NCBI GenBank assembly: GCA_002506745.1
Contig: DAYE01000076.1
Location: forward strand, 334-7,092
Origin: Euryarchaeota archaeon UBA33
GTDB taxonomy: Archaea > Thermoplasmatota > E2 > DHVEG-1
Direction of reading: 5' to 3'
Length of the DNA: 6,759 bases
The translations under genes and the position numbers were made by a program. Below the pieces are notes generated by a model. That model saw only the letters and a program-made list of their open reading frames with translations. It did not search any database and was not told the DNA's origin. Numbering within the stretch: position 1 is the first letter of the stretch; the number at the start of each line of letters is the position of its first letter. Below, in pieces: positions 1-6,018 of this stretch.

Positions 1-1352
1 CGATCTACCTCTGCGTTCGAATAATATCCACTATTATACGTGCCTACATATTCTCCCACTGACCGAATAAAAAGATCATACATAGACCCTCCATCTGCTG
101 AGATCGTTCCAAATCCAATCAAATACATCGACGTATTCCTCTCCGAAACAACCTTGTTATTATACTCATCACTTGAGAGATTATTCAAAATGACATGAAT
201 TCCAACCTTGGAAAGCTGCTGGGCGACAAGAAAACAATTTTCTGCATTATACTCATATCCTTCCGTAATGCAGTCCATAGCGATATCGAACCCTTGTGCA
301 TACCCTGCTTCAGCCAAGTGCTGTCTGGAAGAGGTGACATTATATGGCAATCGTTTTATCTCTGGATTATACCCGAAGATATAGGAGGAAATCAATTGGG
401 ATTCAGGTTTTGCGAAGCCTTTAAACGGACCATTAATCAGAGGAGTGATATTGATCGCCTGATAGATCGCTTTTCTCACACGAACATCAGCGGTAGGATT
501 CATACCATCAGGAAATCCATAGCTTCCATTCTTTCGCATATCAAATCCGATGATATAGGTGGACAATGGCGGGAACTTTACCACGGTTATATTCTCCTCC
601 TGTATGATTTGATCAATCCTGTCATCAATATTATATTCTGCGATATCAATGGCTCCAGAGCGAAGAGCATTCAACCGTCCTTCATCGTCCTCTATTGCTT
701 TAAACACGACAGTCCTAATTTCAGGTTTTTCACCCCAGTACTGGTCAAACCGCTCTAACGTTGTATAATTATCAATCTCATACTCTGCTAATCGATACGG
801 CCCAGTTCCGAGTAGTGCACGGTCTCCAGGTTGCCCGGTACCGTTTCTGCAATAAATGATACCTGTGTGTGCCAAACGTGAAAGAAGACCAGGATTTGGT
901 TCAGTTGTTTTGAATTCGATCGAATAATTATCAAGGATGATGATATCACTCACAATCGAATCAAAGCTACTATGGAACGTCTCAAAGGAGTATTTGACAT
1001 CCTCTGCGGTAAAATCTTTCCCGTTATGGAATTTTACTCCGTGACGGAGGTAAAAACGCCAGGTCAGACTATCAGGGTTATTCCATGAAAGAGCGAGAGA
1101 GGGTAAAATACGGAAATTTTCATCAAATTCGACAAGCCCATCGAAAATATTAGGGACGAGTGTCCAGAAATTATCATTGGTCACACCCAGTGGATAGATA
1201 CTCTCTGCCGACAGAACCGCCCAGAGAAGAGTATCCTTCTTTGAATTGTTATTCGTGCCGTCGTCTGATATATTCATACAGCCTGAGCACACCAACAGCA
1301 TGAGTATGAACGAAGTAAAGAGTATTTTTTTATCTGATTGAATTTTAGTCAT
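1..1352 (-). CDS. ABC transporter substrate-binding lipoprotein, family 5 (oligopeptide/dipeptide/nickel type), partial
   Basis: This gene encodes an extracytoplasmic solute-binding protein that would hand its ligand, probably a short peptide, to a membrane ABC permease. I translated the reverse strand from the ATG at 1352-1350 and it stays open for 450 codons to the window edge, so the C-terminal part (family members run about 500-600 residues) lies to the left. Residues 1-25 form a lipoprotein signal: a Lys-containing start, a hydrophobic core and VCSGC with Cys25 as the likely lipidated residue. A polar Asn/Asp/Ser linker follows. SBP_bac_5 hallmarks occur in order: LTWRFYLRHGVKFHNGKDFT around 96-115, GTGPYRLAEY around 182-191, RFDQYWGEKP at 201-210, RSGAIDIAE around 231-239 and DVRVRKAIYQAI at 289-300. 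The start is preceded only by a weak GGAA. The gene is divergent from the large lipoprotein gene. Its ligand cannot be read from sequence; peptide is favoured by the neighbouring peptidase, but nickel or sugar are possible in this family. Confidence 0.93.
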   Translation of the reverse strand, partial: MTKIQSDKKILFTSFILMLLVCSGCMNISDDGTNNNSKKDTLLWAVLSAESIYPLGVTNDNFWTLVPNIFDGLVEFDENFRILPSLALSWNNPDSLTWRFYLRHGVKFHNGKDFTAEDVKYSFETFHSSFDSIVSDIIILDNYSIEFKTTEPNPGLLSRLAHTGIIYCRNGTGQPGDRALLGTGPYRLAEYEIDNYTTLERFDQYWGEKPEIRTVVFKAIEDDEGRLNALRSGAIDIAEYNIDDRIDQIIQEENITVVKFPPLSTYIIGFDMRKNGSYGFPDGMNPTADVRVRKAIYQAINITPLINGPFKGFAKPESQLISSYIFGYNPEIKRLPYNVTSSRQHLAEAGYAQGFDIAMDCITEGYEYNAENCFLVAQQLSKVGIHVILNNLSSDEYNNKVVSERNTSMYLIGFGTISADGGSMYDLFIRSVGEYVGTYNSGYYSNAEVD

Positions 1353-1363
1353 ATGTTTCCGAC

Positions 1364-1378
1364 ATCGATTTACTCGAT
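1364..1378. repeat. Short perfect palindrome (5-5-5) before the solute-binding protein gene
   Basis: The arms ATCGA and TCGAT flank a 5-base centre TTTAC, 11 bases upstream of the solute-binding protein start codon. This would lie in the 5' leader or at the transcription start of that leftward gene, so it could be an operator. A 5-bp arm can easily arise by chance, so support is weak. A possible leftward TATA-like box (CATATACG on the minus strand, 1414-1407) lies about 30 bases further upstream. Confidence 0.25.
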
Positions 1379-1516
1379 TGAAAGAGAATAGACAGCAGGC
1401 TTTTAACGTATATGCTGTAGCTTCTTCGTCTGTTTTTCTTCGTATTTATTTCTGATAAAGATTATTATTAAAACCGTTCGGTGAGAATAAAATGATGTAT
1501 GGAAGAAAAGAATATA

Positions 1517-1524
1517 TTTATATA
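1517..1524 (+). promoter_or_regulatory. Archaeal TATA box for the DUF2341/LamG lipoprotein gene
   Basis: TTTATATA is preceded by a purine-rich GGAAGAAAAG stretch (1501-1510) that could serve as the TFB-recognition element. Transcription would start about 25 bases downstream, near 1547-1550, giving a leader of about 40 bases before the ATG at 1589. That leader holds the Shine-Dalgarno-like GAGAGAGGGA (1572-1581). The position and the purine-rich upstream element make this the best promoter candidate in the divergent region. Confidence 0.6.
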
Positions 1525-1588
1525 GAGAACTACTTCTATATTTGAGAAGGAAACAGTTTACAAATCATATTGAGAGAGGGAGAAAAGC

Positions 1589-3643
1589 ATGAAAAAATCT
1601 CAAATAAATGTTATTTTAGCCGCTGGTGTTGTCGCACTTCTCTTGTTCAGTGGTTGTGCGATTGGGAAAATCAACTCGTCTCAATCTACCACAACGTATA
1701 GCACACAACAAAAAAATACCCAAACAAATAATGATGCAGTCATCACCTGTTCAGTCGGTGGGATCCCGGCGTCCCAAACGATCTCCTACGAGTCAGGCAT
1801 TTATCTGAAAGAGTTATTTTCCGAGTTGGTCACTGCGAATGCTCAAGACCCGAGTTCCGTTGAAACCCAACACCTACAACACAAGATCCTACAATACGCT
1901 GAACAACAAGCTCTGTTACCAGCAGGCATATCCGCAGACATGATTTTAACCCAGTTTGAGAAACGACGTCAGATCCTTGCGACACAAACCATAGCTGGTG
2001 ATCCTGTGTCCGGTCCGGGGACAAACCAGCAGTTTTTCTGCAACTTCGTCTCAACCGGCGAAGGATCTGCGTTCCCTATCATCATCCTCCCACGATTTAT
2101 CCCAATCATCATGGCTCCGATACCACGGTTGTTCGTCGGATGGAAAACACCATCAGGTATCACGAGCTGTGGTGGGCTGATGTCAGGCACTGGTTTTATC
2201 GCGTCAGGTCAACAACAAGGGCTTGCGCTTGGCTTCTGGGGAATCGGATTTAGCATCTTTCTTCCACCGGTCATGGCCTATGGGATGTTCGGGTACGCAT
2301 TATACGCTAAAGTCACTGCTGAAGAGATGGAATATTGGCCTCCGAACAATCCACCGGATATTGTTGCGACCTATCCTTTGGACGGAGTGACCAACCTTCC
2401 TTTATCGACCTCAGAGATTCAGTTCCATATCAGTGATTATGATGGCGATCTGATGAGCTATAGCGTCACTACCTACCCAGACATTGGTGGTGGGAATGGC
2501 AATCTGAAAACAGATGGGACCTATACGGTTCCCATATCTGGGTTGAAGAGCTCAACAGAATACACCTGGGATGTGACTGTGTCTGATAATAAGGAGACAA
2601 CAAGCCAACAATTCTCATTCTGCACTATAGAGACTCCATTTAATCCATATGATGATGGATGGCAGTATCGAAAACAGATTTCAATCAATCATTCCCAAGT
2701 AGCGGGAAATCTTGATTCCTTCCCCGTATTCATCCATGTGATCGACCCTGATTTACAAACAAAAGCACAGTCCGATGGTGGTGATATCCTGTTTATGAAC
2801 GGACCTGGCGTTGCAACGAAGTTGTATCATGAGGTTGAACGGTATGAAAGCTCTAATGGTGAATTACTCGCCTGGGTCAATATCATAAACCTCGCTGCTG
2901 ATGAAGATACCATACTGTACATGTATTATGGGAACCCAGACAGCGTCAATACACAGATGTCTAAACGAGTATGGGATCCCTCTTTTGTAGGTGTATGGCA
3001 TTTGAATGATTTCCAGGATAGTACGAAAAATGGAAACCATGGGAGTAACCATGGTTCCATAGCCATGTCCGGAAAATTAGGGGATGCTCGACGTTTTGAT
3101 GGATCTGATGATTACATCTTGGTAGAGAATGACCCCTCACTCAACTTCCAAATTCCGAATAGATTTTCTGTCAGCCTTTGGATGAAAAGAGATCGTTTGA
3201 ATACCTATGAAAGTATCATTTCAAAAGCGACATCCTCCCACATGGAAGGTTACGCCGTTCAGATTAGAGAAAATAATACTATTCTCTTTGTTCTGTATGA
3301 TGGATCTCAGGAGTATCTCTTCCATTCTAACCAGGTTATTGTTGATACAAACTGGCATTATATCACGGCGGTTTGGGATGGTACTCACCAATATATTTTC
3401 ATCGACGGTGTATTAGATAACTCGATCGATATCGGTCCTGTTACCATTGCAGATGATTCCAAACCCCTTGAGTTCGGTCATCACTATGGGTATATGAGTG
3501 GACAAAACCCTTATGCCGGGAGTATCGATGAGATTCAGATCTCAAAGATTGATAGAAATGCCTATTGGATCATCACCGAATATCAGAATCAGAACAACCC
3601 CTCAGGGTTCTTCGATGTCGGTCCTGAGGAACCAGGGCCATAG
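1589..3643 (+). CDS. Surface lipoprotein with Fn3-like, DUF2341 and LamG-like domains
   Basis: This 684-residue protein is predicted to be exported and lipid-anchored on the outer face of the cytoplasmic membrane. Residues 1-23 are a signal peptide ending LFSGC, with Cys23 as the anchor, followed by a Ser/Thr/Gln/Asn-rich linker to about residue 48. Residues 50-250 match no domain I recognise: a charged part with a possible helix (about 65-130), then a very hydrophobic Pro/Gly/Phe-rich part (about 161-240), with cysteines at 54, 151 and 194. An Fn3/Ig-like domain follows (about 253-347; SDYDGDLMSYSV and STEYTWDVTVSD). DUF2341 spans about 358-450 (WQYRKQISI, GELLAWVNI, ILYMYYGNP). A LamG-like jelly-roll fold spans about 466-675 (GVWHLND, RRFDGSDDYI, GSIDEIQIS and a terminal WIITEYQNQ). 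DUF2341-LamG pairs are common in archaeal and planctomycete surface proteins and suggest carbohydrate or polymer binding. No catalytic residues are evident. The start is supported by the GAGAGAGGGA Shine-Dalgarno run. Confidence 0.93.
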   Translation: MKKSQINVILAAGVVALLLFSGCAIGKINSSQSTTTYSTQQKNTQTNNDAVITCSVGGIPASQTISYESGIYLKELFSELVTANAQDPSSVETQHLQHKILQYAEQQALLPAGISADMILTQFEKRRQILATQTIAGDPVSGPGTNQQFFCNFVSTGEGSAFPIIILPRFIPIIMAPIPRLFVGWKTPSGITSCGGLMSGTGFIASGQQQGLALGFWGIGFSIFLPPVMAYGMFGYALYAKVTAEEMEYWPPNNPPDIVATYPLDGVTNLPLSTSEIQFHISDYDGDLMSYSVTTYPDIGGGNGNLKTDGTYTVPISGLKSSTEYTWDVTVSDNKETTSQQFSFCTIETPFNPYDDGWQYRKQISINHSQVAGNLDSFPVFIHVIDPDLQTKAQSDGGDILFMNGPGVATKLYHEVERYESSNGELLAWVNIINLAADEDTILYMYYGNPDSVNTQMSKRVWDPSFVGVWHLNDFQDSTKNGNHGSNHGSIAMSGKLGDARRFDGSDDYILVENDPSLNFQIPNRFSVSLWMKRDRLNTYESIISKATSSHMEGYAVQIRENNTILFVLYDGSQEYLFHSNQVIVDTNWHYITAVWDGTHQYIFIDGVLDNSIDIGPVTIADDSKPLEFGHHYGYMSGQNPYAGSIDEIQISKIDRNAYWIITEYQNQNNPSGFFDVGPEEPGP

Positions 3644-3701
3644 ATGGTTTCTGAATCGATCGAGTCCTCGTACTATCTGGTGTAGTCAGTGGAGATGTGA
3701 A

Positions 3702-5117
3702 TTATCGGTATCCCCCGATCTTCAGACTTGGATCGCCAAAGAGCGCCCATTGCTGCACATTTTTTACTATGATCGCGGATCCATCGACCGTTCCATCGGA
3801 CCAATTGATGGGACAAGCGTTCAAAACAGAGGTGATGGAGGCGCTCCAGGTGTCACCGAGAATCTCGGTGTGATTCAGGCTGTATTCTGCGAAGAACTGC
3901 CTGTCCAGCCATTCAATACCGCCATACCCAAGATTGATATCAGGCGATTCATAGCTAAACGCGGTCGCACCAATCGTGGCGATACTGCCGCCATCCTTTT
4001 GGATCATCAGTGCCCAGCCGATACAGTACGGTGTGGGTAACCCGTACACAAAATACGAATTTCCTAAACTGACATTGAACATGTTGTTGAAACAACCGCT
4101 GCCGGTGATGCAGACTGGTAGTTTCTGATGGTTGTGGAGAAACGGTAGGCTACGCATACGAAGACCATTAATCCATGTGTTATTATCATCTGGTGGATGT
4201 GTCGCCCATGTCTTCGGGTTCCCATGACCAGACATCCAGAGGAAACCACAGCCTTTGTTGACTGTTGAAACGACGTCGACCCAATTTTTCAGGGTCCCAT
4301 CAGAGGCCCATAATTTCACGGGGCGGAAATCGGTCATCAGATCAAGGCCTTGTTGGGTATAGACCTCCCCGTCGTAGTACGGGGTTCGTCCGGGATAGGT
4401 GTCTCCTGCGACGACGACCATGGTTTTAAACCAGGAATCAGCACACCCGAACGTCTCGTAGAGGATGATTTTTCGTATGACGATGCGCAACTCCTGTGCA
4501 TTGAGACAGGGGAGCCTTCCAAGGCTCACGTCAGGAATAAGATCTGGGTGATCCACTGCAGGCTCATCAATCGGCCATTCACTAAACACGCCGTTGTCAT
4601 TGTCATCCCAGCTTGAGAACGAACCGTTCTTGTCATAGATGTCCGCGAAATAAAGATCGGAGAGGAAGTGTATCTCAGGGTAGGTCTCATAGGGTCGGTT
4701 GAGAGAGCTGTATCGCACGGGGACCCAGTATTTTTCGTCAGTGCCTTGGTTGCTGCGTCCGCCGACAAGTAACACATAATGAATTCCCCATTTTTCGATA
4801 GCCGCTTTAATGAAGTATTTTACTTTCTCCGCGTCGTCTCTGCCCTGCCAGAACATCTGGTCGTACACCTCGTCTGTGTCAACAAGGACCGTTCGGATGC
4901 CTAGTCTGTTTTTATGCTTCACGAGTGGGAGAAGGTCGTAGTGGAATATCTTTGGTGTTATGATGAGTAAGTCATAGATGTTGGATCCTTGACTGGTTCG
5001 TTGGGGAAAAGAATTTTCCAAAAGCATGGAGCCGACGGTAGTCGTCGACCATGCAGGAAGGATCATGAGAAGAACCGCGATGATGATGAATGGTTTCTTT
5101 TTCAGGTCATGGTTCAT
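3702..5117 (-). CDS. Secreted C25 family (gingipain-like) cysteine peptidase
   Basis: This is a 471-residue extracellular endopeptidase candidate. Residues 1 to about 28 are a Sec signal peptide: Lys-rich start, then the hydrophobic run PFIIIAVLLMILPAW. No lipobox and no C-terminal membrane anchor are visible. The catalytic dyad expected for C25 is present: His298 in WMSGHGN and Cys342 in TGSGCFNN. Upstream lie the family's N-terminal subdomain (YDLLIITP near 48-55, IHYVLLVGG near 112-120) and an acidic DDNDNGVFSEW loop near 171-181 that resembles a calcium-binding loop. The protein ends in WALFGDPSLKIGGYR, matching the LFGDPSL ending usual in this family, so it appears full length. C25 enzymes include Arg- and Lys-specific gingipains, but specificity here is unknown. 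The ATG at 5117-5115 is preceded by AGAGGAA a few bases upstream. The gene is convergent with the LamG lipoprotein (58-base gap), and the same-strand YkgJ-like gene ends 169 bases upstream. The short gap, terminator and TATA box suggest its own transcript. Confidence 0.92.
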   Translation of the reverse strand: MNHDLKKKPFIIIAVLLMILPAWSTTTVGSMLLENSFPQRTSQGSNIYDLLIITPKIFHYDLLPLVKHKNRLGIRTVLVDTDEVYDQMFWQGRDDAEKVKYFIKAAIEKWGIHYVLLVGGRSNQGTDEKYWVPVRYSSLNRPYETYPEIHFLSDLYFADIYDKNGSFSSWDDNDNGVFSEWPIDEPAVDHPDLIPDVSLGRLPCLNAQELRIVIRKIILYETFGCADSWFKTMVVVAGDTYPGRTPYYDGEVYTQQGLDLMTDFRPVKLWASDGTLKNWVDVVSTVNKGCGFLWMSGHGNPKTWATHPPDDNNTWINGLRMRSLPFLHNHQKLPVCITGSGCFNNMFNVSLGNSYFVYGLPTPYCIGWALMIQKDGGSIATIGATAFSYESPDINLGYGGIEWLDRQFFAEYSLNHTEILGDTWSASITSVLNACPINWSDGTVDGSAIIVKNVQQWALFGDPSLKIGGYR

Positions 5118-5152
5118 AATTTCCTCTTATTGTTAAAATATTTGTTATGTGA

Positions 5153-5160
5153 TTTAAATA
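5153..5160 (-). promoter_or_regulatory. TATA box for the C25 peptidase gene
   Basis: On the minus strand this reads TATTTAAA, 36-43 bases upstream of the peptidase ATG. Transcription would begin about 25 bases downstream, near 5130, leaving a short leader of roughly 12 bases that carries the AGAGGAA ribosome-binding site. A separate promoter fits the terminator seen just upstream. A second TATATA-like stretch near 5260 (minus) lies on the far side of that terminator and is less likely to serve this gene. Confidence 0.45.
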
Positions 5161-5179
5161 ATTTGCTATAATTTGCTAT
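5160..5179. repeat. Perfect 10-bp tandem repeat just upstream of the peptidase TATA box
   Basis: AATTTGCTAT occurs twice back to back (5160-5169 and 5170-5179), abutting and sharing one base with the TATA-like box of the leftward peptidase gene. A 10-bp period places both copies on the same face of the helix and covers the TFB-recognition and upstream-activator region, so these could be paired binding sites for a regulator. Simple slippage in AT-rich DNA is the alternative. Confidence 0.7.
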
Positions 5180-5200
5180 GAAGAGAAAAACAGAAGGAAA

Positions 5201-5230
5201 GAAAAAGGCTCTGAGAAGATTTTCTCCGAG
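5201..5230 (-). terminator. Hairpin plus oligo-T terminator after the YkgJ-like gene
   Basis: On the minus strand, CTC-G-GAGAA pairs with TTCTC-A-GAG around an AATC loop (an 8-bp stem with one G/A mismatch). CC, TTTTTC and a further pyrimidine-rich stretch follow. It lies 57 bases past the stop codon of the cysteine-rich gene and upstream of the peptidase promoter, so it would separate the two transcripts. Archaeal termination depends mainly on the T tract, and this one is only five T's, so efficiency is uncertain. Confidence 0.5.
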
Positions 5231-5286
5231 AAGAAGGGGTGACAGTGTGCTTCTTTTGATATATACTCATCTTCTGTCTTAATTTT

Positions 5287-5688
5287 TTACCGTTTTGTAA
5301 GGTTTTTTTTCTGCATGCGTTCTCTTCTTTCTTTTTCCAGATGATGAACCAATATATTTATCTGTTGTTCCTTTGTTTTTGAAAGAGGAAAACAAAGTAT
5401 CTGTGGGCATTCGCTGTCCAGGAAAGCACAGCCAGAATCCTTATCGTAGACGACGGGATAGAGAACACATCCTTTTGGTCTGTGGTCGTATATGGTACAT
5501 ATTGTCCCGTTATGAAACACACAACGTCCCTTACTATTTTTCAGTTGCAACCATCCGTTTCGTTCTGAAACGAAGATTCGCGCTTCGTATCCTGCTTTTT
5601 CTATGGTTTGAATGTCACGGGTTGTAAGTACCATGTTCGTTTTGATGCAACAACGTGTACAGTTTGTTTCAAGACAACAGTTTGTCAT
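5287..5688 (-). CDS. YkgJ-like CxxCxxCC cysteine-cluster protein (putative zinc/iron chelator)
   Basis: This is a 133-residue soluble protein with no signal peptide and 11 cysteines, at positions 4, 5, 10, 13, 14, 56, 64, 74, 87, 94 and 99. The N-terminal CCLETNCTRCC and the central C-x7-C-x9-C segment (CVFHNGTICTIYDHRPKGCV, 56-75) match the YkgJ/UPF0153 pattern, in which a CxxCxxCC-type cluster and a later Cys-x-x-Tyr-x-x-RP-x-x-C motif are thought to bind zinc or an iron-sulfur cluster. The biochemical role of the family is not established. The C-terminus (about 104-133) is a basic, charged helix rich in Lys, Arg, Glu and Gln. The ATG at 5688-5686 is preceded by GGATGAT with a 5-base spacer, which supports this start. 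It lies upstream of the peptidase gene on the same strand, but the terminator between them argues against one operon. It is divergent from the Lrp-type regulator. Confidence 0.82.
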   Translation of the reverse strand: MTNCCLETNCTRCCIKTNMVLTTRDIQTIEKAGYEARIFVSERNGWLQLKNSKGRCVFHNGTICTIYDHRPKGCVLYPVVYDKDSGCAFLDSECPQILCFPLSKTKEQQINILVHHLEKERRERMQKKNLTKR

Positions 5689-5766
5689 CGTGTATCATCC
5701 GAATAATCTAAAGTTTTAAAAACCATCTCATGTTTCGTATCTACCACTATTAGAAGAAATCCGCTT

Positions 5767-5774
5767 CTATAAAG
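5767..5774 (-). promoter_or_regulatory. Possible TATA box for the YkgJ-like gene
   Basis: CTTTATAG on the minus strand would place transcription start near 5742-5745 and give a leader of about 55 bases containing the GGATGAT ribosome-binding site. The nearer TTTTTAAAA (5722-5714) would give a nearly leaderless transcript, which fits the presence of a ribosome-binding site less well. A more distant TATA-like arm at 5861-5855 is separated from the gene by a T8 tract. Confidence 0.3.
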
Positions 5775-5855
5775 GGAGGAAAGGGGAAGTTGGAGAGTAA
5801 AAAAAAGATTTCATATATTAACTCTGCAACCCCCAAAATTAAATCATCTTTGGAT

Positions 5856-5920
5856 TTATAAATGTTTCTGAAAAGCTCTTTATACTAGCCATTTTGGGAT
5901 GCTATGCGAAACATTTATAA
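5856..5920. repeat. Perfect 13-bp inverted repeat carrying two outward-facing BRE/TATA-like elements
   Basis: TTATAAATGTTTC (5856-5868) is repeated as its exact reverse complement GAAACATTTATAA (5908-5920), with a 39-base spacer. Each arm read outward resembles an archaeal promoter core: a purine-rich GAAACA followed by TTTATAA. They would fire away from each other, the right arm towards the regulator gene (start near 5945) and the left arm towards the YkgJ-like gene (start near 5830). The arm identity is directly visible; promoter function is inference. Confidence 0.75.
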
Positions 5921-5927
5921 CACTACA

Positions 5928-5944
5928 TGAGATTGTGAATCTCA
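5928..5944. promoter_or_regulatory. Perfect 17-bp palindrome, candidate operator upstream of the regulator gene
   Basis: TGAGATT and AATCTCA flank the 3-base centre GTG. The size and symmetry (7-bp arms, short centre) suit binding of a dimeric Lrp/AsnC-type helix-turn-helix protein, and the site sits between the right-arm TATA element (about 5914-5920) and the second TATA-like box (5956-5963) of the regulator gene. As RNA it would form a tight hairpin near the start of a transcript from the upstream promoter. Confidence 0.5.
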
Positions 5945-5955
5945 AGTCACCTCGA

Positions 5956-5963
5956 TTTTATAG
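5956..5963 (+). promoter_or_regulatory. TATA box for the Lrp/AsnC-type regulator gene
   Basis: TTTTATAG would place transcription start near 5985-5988, giving a leader of about 30-40 bases with GGGGGT (6011-6016) as ribosome-binding site. The alternative is the right-arm element TTTATAA (5914-5920), which would give a leader of roughly 75 bases. Confidence 0.4.
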
Positions 5964-5970
5964 GGAATAA

Positions 5971-5992
5971 AAGAGCTAAAAAAGCTGCTCTT
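5971..5992. promoter_or_regulatory. 6-bp inverted repeat over the predicted transcription start of the regulator gene
   Basis: AAGAGC (5971-5976) and GCTCTT (5987-5992) flank a 10-base centre that also contains AGCT-A5-AGCT symmetry. It begins 8 bases after the TATA-like box and spans the expected transcription start, a position where an archaeal repressor would block RNA polymerase recruitment. Autoregulation is common for Lrp-family genes, but binding here is inference and the arms are short. Confidence 0.35.
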
Positions 5993-6018
5993 ATGAAATC
6001 GATATATCATGGGGGTAC

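Larger units (their letters stand above)
5689..6018. other. 330-base non-coding divergent control region
   Basis: No convincing gene is found here; a 23-codon open frame at 5899-5970 lacks a ribosome-binding site. The region separates the leftward YkgJ-like gene from the rightward regulator gene. From left to right it holds: TTTTTAAAA (minus, 5722-5714) and CTTTATAG (minus, 5774-5767) as alternative TATA-like boxes for the YkgJ-like gene; a small inverted repeat TAGAAG/CTTCTA (5751-5756, 5764-5769); a run of eight A's at 5799-5806, which reads as T8 on the minus strand and could stop leftward transcripts; a 13-bp inverted repeat; a 17-bp palindrome; a TATA-like box; and a 6-bp inverted repeat. 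The last four are listed separately. Confidence 0.7.

Noticed and set aside
195..758. 187-codon rightward open frame
   Set aside because: It lies opposite the solute-binding protein gene, whose minus-strand translation shows clear family motifs; the rightward product has no recognisable features.
3033..3058. Repeated AACCATGG with local inverted symmetry
   Set aside because: It encodes a tandem Asn-His-Gly-Ser in the usual Asn/Gly-rich opening of a LamG-like domain, so it is explained by the protein sequence.
3498..4040. 180-codon rightward open frame spanning the convergent gene ends
   Set aside because: It overlaps the conserved LamG C-terminus in another frame and the peptidase C-terminus (LFGDPSL) on the opposite strand, and has no ribosome-binding site or recognisable domain.
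4350..4616. 88-codon rightward open frame
   Set aside because: It is antisense to the core of the C25 peptidase, with no independent support.
5260..5267. TATATA-like stretch on the minus strand as a peptidase promoter
   Set aside because: Transcripts from it would run directly into the hairpin/oligo-T terminator at 5230-5201, and a closer TATA-like box exists at 5160-5153.
5373..5627. 84-codon rightward open frame
   Set aside because: It is antisense to the YkgJ-like gene, whose cysteine motifs show the true coding strand.
5899..5970. 23-codon frame between the divergent genes
   Set aside because: It has no Shine-Dalgarno sequence, and it overlaps the inverted repeat and palindrome that better explain this stretch.
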